Source of the DNA: Arabidopsis thaliana
Taxonomy: Eukaryota; Streptophyta; Magnoliopsida; Brassicales; Brassicaceae
Reading direction: 5' to 3'
Length of the DNA: 64,000 bases
Assembly (NCBI RefSeq): GCF_000001735.4
Contig: NC_003070.9
Span: forward strand, 2,604,001-2,668,000
The translations under genes and the position numbers were made by a program. This document shows positions 57,030-64,000 of this stretch, one piece after another. Under the pieces are notes generated by a model. That model was given only the letters and a program-made list of their open reading frames with translations, searched no databases and was not told the origin of the DNA. Position 1 is the first letter of the stretch; each line of letters begins with the position of its first letter.

Positions 57030-59026
57030 GTAATTCAACTCATTATTTGAGGAGCAGTCTTTTGTACCCGCAAGATTATAGAGACGAGACCATCGGTATA
57101 TAACATATTCGGGTATTTCATTCAGATTTGAAGTTTGTTACAAATACTATTGTCGCCTTTGATCATTTTTGAACTATTGGTCACACATTTAATAAAGTCT
57201 TGGTCTTCGTTTTCCTTTGCGTTACTCTTTTAAAGATTTTTATATCCAACTGATCAAAAAATTTAAAAATAGCATGGTTTTATTTTTGGATTATGGTGTT
57301 TTAGAGAGCTAACCTCAGTAAATAAAAGAACATAGACCGGCGCCAGATAAAGACAAGTCCGGCAAAAACTCTAGATTGTTATTTTCTATGAATATAATTA
57401 ATTTTATTCCAAACATATATCGTATGAAAAAAAAAATCATTTATCATTGGAGGAGGCGGTGATCAGGCGCAGTGAGAGGAGGAGTCGGTTAACAAAAGTG
57501 GTCTTGGCCAGTGCCAAAGCGTCATTGTAATCGCTTTCAATTCTCAAAACCAATACGGTAATATGCACAACTAATAGAATGTTTCAGGTGACAAATTTTC
57601 TCACTAAAGTCAAACTTTCATACTTGCCGATGAAGTAACAAACATACAGTACGTTCAATACATTAAGGATATATATAAGAAACAAAAGCTGGAAATTGTG
57701 TGAATTTAGCTAGGTTAGATTATAGTATAATAAAGTTGCCTTGTACGATTGGGGTAATGGCTAATGGATTCCGTACGTTGATGCCAACTTGGTATTGGCA
57801 AGGCTGAGTGTGACTCGGTGCAAAAAGCACCAGCTGCTATCTAATTCCGCGTTCTAACCAATACTACATTTTCATTTATTATTACTTTTTACAATCCATA
57901 AATCTCTCTGCTGTGGAGGGTTGATATAAGATCCGAAACTTCTTTGTTGATAAAAAAAAATCTAACAATCTTCCAAGTTCAAATCTCACTCAGGAAATAT
58001 GAATGACTGAATATTTAATTAGATATTATCGAAATTGTGATTCTTGTTGACAAAAAAAAACAAATCTCATAAGAAGTGGTGATGTCAGTTTTCGTTGAGA
58101 GAAAGAGAATTTAAGTGGATATGTTCAATATACAAAAAAAAAAAAAAAAAAAAAATTGGACAATTTGGTCGAATATTAATAAGGTAGGTCTAAATATTAG
58201 TGAAAGTAACATATGTGAATGCCCAAAACGGACGGATATTTTACTAGCTTTGAAACAAAGAAACGATGGGACAAAATGACAAATTGAATGTCTATTTATT
58301 TGGAGTTTGTCATGATTATTCATGTCAAAAACGCAAACTATTATTAATAGACTGTTTATTTTATTATTTTCTTACACTCGCCGAAAATGTTCAGAATCGG
58401 AAATAATTAGATGTAACGTTCCTGTAAAAAATGCATTGAGTTTTAATTTTATTTTATTTTCTTAAAGATAAAAAATTTCTGTTAAATGAAAAATGAAAGA
58501 GTTGTGAATTACGTTTTTTTTTTTAATATTGATTATAAATGTACAGCTAGCAACTTTAAAAATGGTTAGAAAACAAATGTTGGATAGCACTATTTTATTT
58601 TTACATAAAGAAAATCTTTTGGACGTGGAATTTTAATAGAAATTTCGGAAATAAATTAAGAGAACAATACTAAAGTATGCTACTAATAGCCGCTTTTAAA
58701 TATCGGATAAATCAGCACCAAAGTAGAACTTGGTTACGTAAGTACTAGTCTCTGCCTCTAATTAAAAATACTCTGTCTCCAGTTAATTATATTTCTCATT
58801 TTCAATTTCTTTAACCCTCAACGTACGATATGAAGTACAACGCACCACTGATTTTTTTCTTAAAATAATAAAATAACATTTCACGAGTCCCGAACAGGAC
58901 TCTCTAGTCTCATAATGCTCATTATAAATAACGACGATCCATCCGCTCAAAACAACAAGTCATCTTTCTACTTCTTCCTCTCTTTCTGAAACTTATCAGA
59001 AAGTTGAGTGATAATCAAAGGGTGTA
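57030..59026. other. Intergenic region between ALMT1 and ALMT2
   Basis: These 2 kb hold the ALMT1 3' UTR and the ALMT2 promoter. A block at 57738-57792 resembles 54031-54069 upstream of ALMT1. A 21-base or longer A run is at 58134-58155. A small GGTGC/GCACC hairpin lies near 57816-57832. No gene is seen. Confidence 0.6.
58923..58930 (+). promoter_or_regulatory. ALMT2 TATA box
   Basis: TATAAATA lies 97-104 bp before the ALMT2 ATG, at nearly the same distance as in ALMT1. Just upstream, both promoters share the block containing CAACGCACCACT and CATTTCA(T/C)GAGTCC. Confidence 0.65.
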
Positions 59027-61343
59027 ATGGAGAAAGTGAGAGAGATTGTGAGAGAAGGGAGGAGAGTAGGTAAAGAAGATCCGAGAAGAGTAGTGCATGC
59101 TTTCAAAGTGGGACTTGCTCTTGCTTTGGTCTCTTCCTTCTATTATTATCAACCTCTCTACGACAACTTCGGTGTCAATGCAATGTGGGCTGTCATGACC
59201 GTCGTTGTTGTTTTTGAATTCTCTGTAGGTCAGTATTCGTCATGTGATCAGAATCAGCCACTTTCTACCATTTGAATATGTCTAATATTCAGCGATAAAC
59301 ATTTTGTAGATTTTTCTGTATAAATTTGGCTACAAAAGGTTGTTTAACTTTTGTTTGGTGTGTAATTAGGGGCCACACTTGGGAAAGGACTAAATAGAGC
59401 AGTGGCAACATTGGTAGCAGGAGGACTAGGGATTGGAGCTCATCACCTAGCAAGTTTGTCGGGTCCAACAGTAGAACCCATTCTTCTTGCCATCTTTGTC
59501 TTTGTCCTAGGTAACCCTCATAACACTCATATTTTTTTATTTTTTTTATATGAAATTTTGATGATTTGGTCCATATAACCTTTTCGGACGGGGGCTAGAG
59601 CGAAGAGTCTAGAAAACATGCATATATGCATACATTTGTCTCGAATTAAAGAGCGAAGACTAACAATATATATATATATGCAGCTGCATTGTCGACGTTC
59701 GTGAGGTTCTTCCCGCGGGTGAAGGCAAGATATGATTATGGGGTATTGATATTCATATTGACGTTCGCACTGATATCAGTTTCGGGGTTTAGAGAGGACG
59801 AGATATTGGATTTGGCGCATAAGAGACTATCGACAGTGATAATGGGAGGAGTTAGTTGCGTGCTTATCTCTATCTTTGTCTGCCCTGTTTGGGCAGGACA
59901 AGACCTTCATTCTCTCCTTGCCTCCAACTTTGACACTCTCTCCCACTTCCTTCAAGGTTTGTCTTTTCCTTTGGGTTGATTATATACAATCCTTACCTAA
60001 AAATACCTCTACAAATTAAAACAAACTTTTCGCCCCACAAAATACTACAATGTATAAACTTCTTGAAAACTTTATTTTGGGAAAAAGATTTACGGTATTT
60101 TTTTAGATTTCTCCTACCTTATATTCAATTATGAATTAAAAAGTGGTAATTTGGCAGAATTTGGGGACGAATATTTTGAAGCGACAGAGGATGGGGACAT
60201 CAAAGAAGTGGAGAAGAGGAGAAGGAATCTTGAGAGATATAAAAGTGTTCTCAACTCAAAAAGCAATGAAGAAGCTTTGGTGGGTACTCTCTCTAGCTAT
60301 TTCCCTACTTCTCCATTCACTTTTATAATTATACCCTTTTTGAAATAACTTGGACTGGATCTTGTATTGATATAATTTGTTCATTTGTGTTTAGGCTAAT
60401 TTTGCAAAATGGGAACCGCGTCATGGCCAATTTAGATTTCGGCATCCATGGAGACAATATCTTGCCGTGGGTGCATTACTCCGGCAATCTGCTTACCGAA
60501 TTGATGCCTTGAATTCAAACATCAACTCAGATATGCAGGTATTACTTTTGCTATAAATTTGATAATAATAATTTTTATTTAAAATAATAGATGAAAACAA
60601 AAATTAAAATACTAAAATCACAAATGCTAACACATAATGAAATTCTTAGTCTCTGTTTTTTTATATGGATAATATATGTTCCTTCTAACCGTTGGTTTAT
60701 CTCTTGTTTTTCTATTTAGATCCCAATGGACATTAAAAAGAAAATAGAGGAACCATTAAGAAGAATGAGCTCGGAGTCGGGGAAGTCAATGAAAGAAGTG
60801 TCCATTTCATTAAAGAACATGACAATATCATCTTCTTTTGATATCCATGTAGTAAACTCACAATCTGCATGCAAGACTCTTTCCACTTTACTTAAATCAG
60901 GCATCTTAAACGATGTTGAGCCTCTACAAATGATCTCATTAATGACGACAGTTTCTCTGCTCATTGACATTGTAAACTTAACCGAAAAGATCTCAGAATC
61001 CGTACATGAGCTTGCATCCGCAGCAAAATTTAAGAACAAGAAGAAGCCGTCTAAGTCGAATTCGGGAAGCATTGGTCAAGCCATGCCAAATAAATCTCAT
61101 GATGATGATGATCATGTTGTTACAATTTTAGGTGACGTTGACACATCAAACAATGTTGATCAATCGCAATCGCATGGAGAGATCTCAGTGGACTCATGTC
61201 ATCATGTCACCATAAAGATTAACGATGATGATTCGATCCATGACAAAAATGAAGATGGTGATATACATGTACATACAAATCGTGTATCATGTGATCACAC
61301 TAATGCTAGTGATCTTTTAGATAGTGGCGTTAAAAAGAATTAG
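59027..61343 (+). CDS. ALMT2: Aluminium-activated malate transporter family protein 2
   Basis: Six exons, 59027-59228, 59370-59510, 59684-59956, 60158-60279, 60395-60538 and 60720-61343, encode 501 residues. Exons 2 to 5 have exactly the same lengths (141, 273, 122 and 144 nt) as in ALMT1. Exon 1 is nine bases shorter (a three-residue gap at QPLYDNFG versus QPFGPFTDYFG) and exon 6 is 33 bases longer. The membrane half and the motif [17 protein letters not shown] are intact. The tail is again His/Asp-rich ([24 protein letters not shown]) and extends with [18 protein letters not shown]. It is a tandem duplicate (At1g08440) expected to be an anion channel of the plasma membrane. Whether it is activated by aluminium cannot be told from sequence. 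Confidence 0.96.
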
Positions 61344-64000
61344 TAATAAGTTATAACTAACTATTTATTATAGGGTTTAGAGGTGGTGGGGAGGGGACTA
61401 ATCATGTATATTAAATAAAGTTCCCTCGAACAGGAATTGTTATTAGATCCAACCTAATTCGACCACGGTTATTTTCTCTGTTTTTCCGATATTTTTTGTT
61501 TCCAACAAAGTTATGCAGTTTCTATTAACTTGAATGTTGAAAAGTTTTAACAATATATTTTCTCCGTGGTGCAATATATTTTCCGCAAACAATGATAGTA
61601 ATTTAACAAAGCCAATTTGTAAATCATTAAAAAAATTAATATAGATCAAAACAATATAAACCAAAAAAAAAATAAAATCATATCACATCTCAGTATTTTT
61701 AAGAAGTATGATGATGCACACATGTGTAAAATATTTTCTAACCCAAAACAATAAAGGATAAATACGTTTATTCATTATTCGCTTTTGAAAAGACAACAAA
61801 GGGTTACAAATACATATCTAATTTTTTTTTTCCAGGGTGATATATAACTAAGAATAATTGCAGATAAATCAATGAGCACTTAGCCCTTAGGTGGCAGATA
61901 CGAATATCCATTGAGAAAATTGAAAATCATTCATATATCCCTAACTATAGACTATGATATACATGCGTTTTTCGAAAATTTAATTAATCAAAGAGAATTT
62001 TTTGTGTACGAGAAATTGATTGATAAGTGTTATTGCGAGATGTCATTATTAACCCTAGGAAAATGTTAATGAAGGTGCCCCATGTTCTCCTAAGCTCACG
62101 GGCTCGTGCTCGTTTGTCTATTTCCCCTTTTACGTCCAATTGCTTTTTCAAAATTCTTGAACACAATGGGGTGCAAATTAAAGTGGAGGGTAAGTAATAT
62201 AGGTATTTGTCTCCATTATTAAACCTTACTTTTGATTTAAACCCTGATTTGTATGAATATCCGTTAACGTTATTCCATCGTTTGAATATATAAGTCTCTA
62301 ATTTTTTTGTTTTTTAACATTACTTGGCCCATTTCTCTAAATGCTTTTTTAAAATTACTATATTTTTATGGTTTAAAATAGATTTTCGAGAGAGCGAGAC
62401 ATGTAGTCTATCAACAATTTTCATAAACCATTTTCAGAGAGATTAAAAAGAAATCTTGATTGACGTCTAAATAATAAAAATTGAAATAGTATTAAACGAT
62501 CAACAATTTTAATTAAGAGAAAAATATGATTGAGTTAGAATCCGAAACGGGTCAAGCTCCATCCATCTAGTCCATGGATCACTTAATCGACATAATAGAA
62601 ATCAACACATGATAATCAATAATTATGATGATCTTGAAACCTGTAGGAAGTCTTTAGATCACTAATTGTTTACTTAATTAAATTGATTGATTTGCCTAGT
62701 TACTGAGTCTGACACCACCCAGCTCTTTGATCGTCTTAGTTAAAGACTACTTCAACTCATGTTTCCTCTGTCAGTTCGATATATTACCACTAACATACAT
62801 ATATATGTATATTTGCATGATTATTTTAGTGTTTCTACATTGAAAGGACTACAATTAGCCTCCATCAACATTCAGGTAACACAAAACACCGTTAAAATCA
62901 CATACAACATTCAACTGCAATAAGACTTTTTTTTTACATATAAATAAATAATGCAGTCATTGGATTCCAATAGTGTGTCACATTATAAAAAGCACAGTAA
63001 ATTAAACTTTATAAATAGACAACTTCGCTTATCATGAGTGCTCCACTTACGTATCAAAAGCTCTTCACATGCACCGTGCACCATCACCTCTCTCGGCTTT
63101 CCGCAATTAATTAGTAATTACCATTAGTTATATCAATTGAATACTAATGTAGTTCCGTAGCTAATTAAGTAAATATTTATCTTATGTTATTATAAGGACG
63201 TTCCAGATTAAACGAACCACTAAAGGACAAATAACAAAAATGTCTAGTGATTACGACTTTAATGCGTATCGAGTAAATTGTGCGAATTTTCTATTTCCTA
63301 AAGTCGCCACTGATGTGATTATCAGCCGTACATTTAAAGTGGGAAAAGGTACACACAAGTCACAACATTTGTGCCCAACATAAAACGCATTTAAAATTCT
63401 TTCGTTTTTCTTTCTTTTGACTTTCGTTTACGTTTTCACACAAAATGTATCACTCTTATAATCTTATATTTTTTTAGTTTTTATCATTACGGATGCAAAT
63501 AGGTGGCTTTCTAACATTAGTTAAAAAAAAATATTAGCTAGGTGGAGTAGTATTTGACGATTTATCTGTTGTCATTTTGTCAACACTCAACAATATGCTT
63601 TTAGCTAATATTCACATTAGTTCCTCCAAATGAACATGGTTACCATCAGTCCACACCACACTTTCTAGCTAAAGATTTCTATTTTTTGTATTTTCACTAA
63701 GAAACGCCAACCTCTCAGTTCAACTCAGCTATCTTCTTCAGGATATAGAGAAATTTTCTGTGGTGAAACAATTAAAATTACCACCACTATCAAACTTCAC
63801 AAATCACTGCATGGTAGTTTGTCGTTCTTGCCAATTTTAGAATTTTTGTATTGGAAGGGAAAAATAACAAGTCAAGTTTTCATGCCAAAATACATTATAA
63901 GAATATGAATACAAAAGGTTACAAATTATGAAATTACAAACACACATTCAAAGCAAAATATAGATAATTTCCCCCAATGCTTTGCCAAATGCCCACCACT
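61344..64000. other. Gene-free right end of window
   Basis: The last 2.66 kb are AT-rich and hold the ALMT2 3' UTR followed by DNA without a supportable gene. A 60-codon minus-strand frame at 61984-62166, containing a more GC-rich stretch (LDVKGEIDKRARARELRRTWG), stands out slightly but has no homologue I recognise and no splice context. I see no repeats of note beyond short A and T runs. Confidence 0.5.

Noticed and set aside
61984..62166. 60-codon minus-strand frame with a GC-richer patch
   Set aside because: Composition stands out slightly, but there is no homology, no neighbouring exon and no promoter signal to support a gene.
1..64000. CRISPR arrays, operons, phage or bacterial defence systems
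   Set aside because: Spliced genes, plant-specific families and plant promoter elements throughout; no regularly spaced repeats and no prokaryotic genes.

Overview
This is plant nuclear DNA, almost certainly Arabidopsis thaliana chromosome 1 (or a very close Brassicaceae relative). Genes are split by short AT-rich introns, intergenic DNA is AT-rich, and the gene order matches what I remember of the At1g08260–At1g08440 interval: DNA polymerase epsilon, a VPS4-like fragment, GALT29A, WIP3, NO VEIN-LIKE, an alpha/beta hydrolase, an ARM-repeat protein, TGA9, a CRIB-RhoGAP, a TM9 protein, RPL10aA, DCP1, PSAO, RMI2, a RINT1-like protein, LSG1-2, BSL2, ALMT1 and ALMT2. Locus numbers and lengths come from memory; no search was run. 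All splice junctions were joined by hand and every complete model closes in frame.

Layout. 0–2.9 kb: 3' end of the Pol epsilon catalytic subunit (+). 2.96–3.43 kb: a frameshifted piece of a VPS4/SKD1 ATPase (-). 4.4–5.6 kb: an intronless GT29 sialyltransferase-like enzyme (+). 6.7–9.2 kb: the zinc-finger gene WIP3 (-). 11.0–14.4 kb: NVL (+). 15.1–16.3 kb: an alpha/beta hydrolase (+), followed by an ARM-repeat protein (-). 18.3–23.5 kb: TGA9 bZIP factor (-, 11 coding exons). 23.5–27.3 kb: the longest gene-poor stretch. 27.3–28.7 kb: ROP-GAP (+). 29.0–31.6 kb: TM9/endomembrane protein (-), divergent from ribosomal protein L10a (32.2–33.7 kb, +). 34.4–36.4 kb: DCP1 (+). 37.0–37.7 kb: PSAO (-), divergent from RMI2 (38.2–39.1 kb, +). 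39.3–42.0 kb: RINT1/TIP20-like (-), divergent from LSG1-2 (42.3–45.1 kb, +). 46.0–52.6 kb: BSL2 (+). 54.8–57.0 and 59.0–61.3 kb: tandem malate channels ALMT1 and ALMT2 (+). 61.3–64 kb: no gene seen.

The genes are mostly unrelated housekeeping and regulatory loci, as usual for plants. Some share themes: RPL10aA and LSG1-2 (60S subunit, both with telo-box promoters), TM9 and RINT1-like (secretory pathway), Pol epsilon and RMI2 (genome maintenance). The ALMT pair is a true tandem duplication with identical exon phases and recognisably duplicated upstream DNA.

I found no unknown multi-gene system. The most interesting non-genic structures are: a 492-bp solo LTR with a perfect 5-bp target-site duplication about 0.9 kb upstream of ALMT1; a long foldback just downstream of WIP3 inside a possible 3'-UTR intron; a perfect 21-bp palindrome with a third copy in RPL10aA intron 1; two GC-AG introns; and a cluster of TGGGCY elements with a telo-box with no gene immediately beside it.
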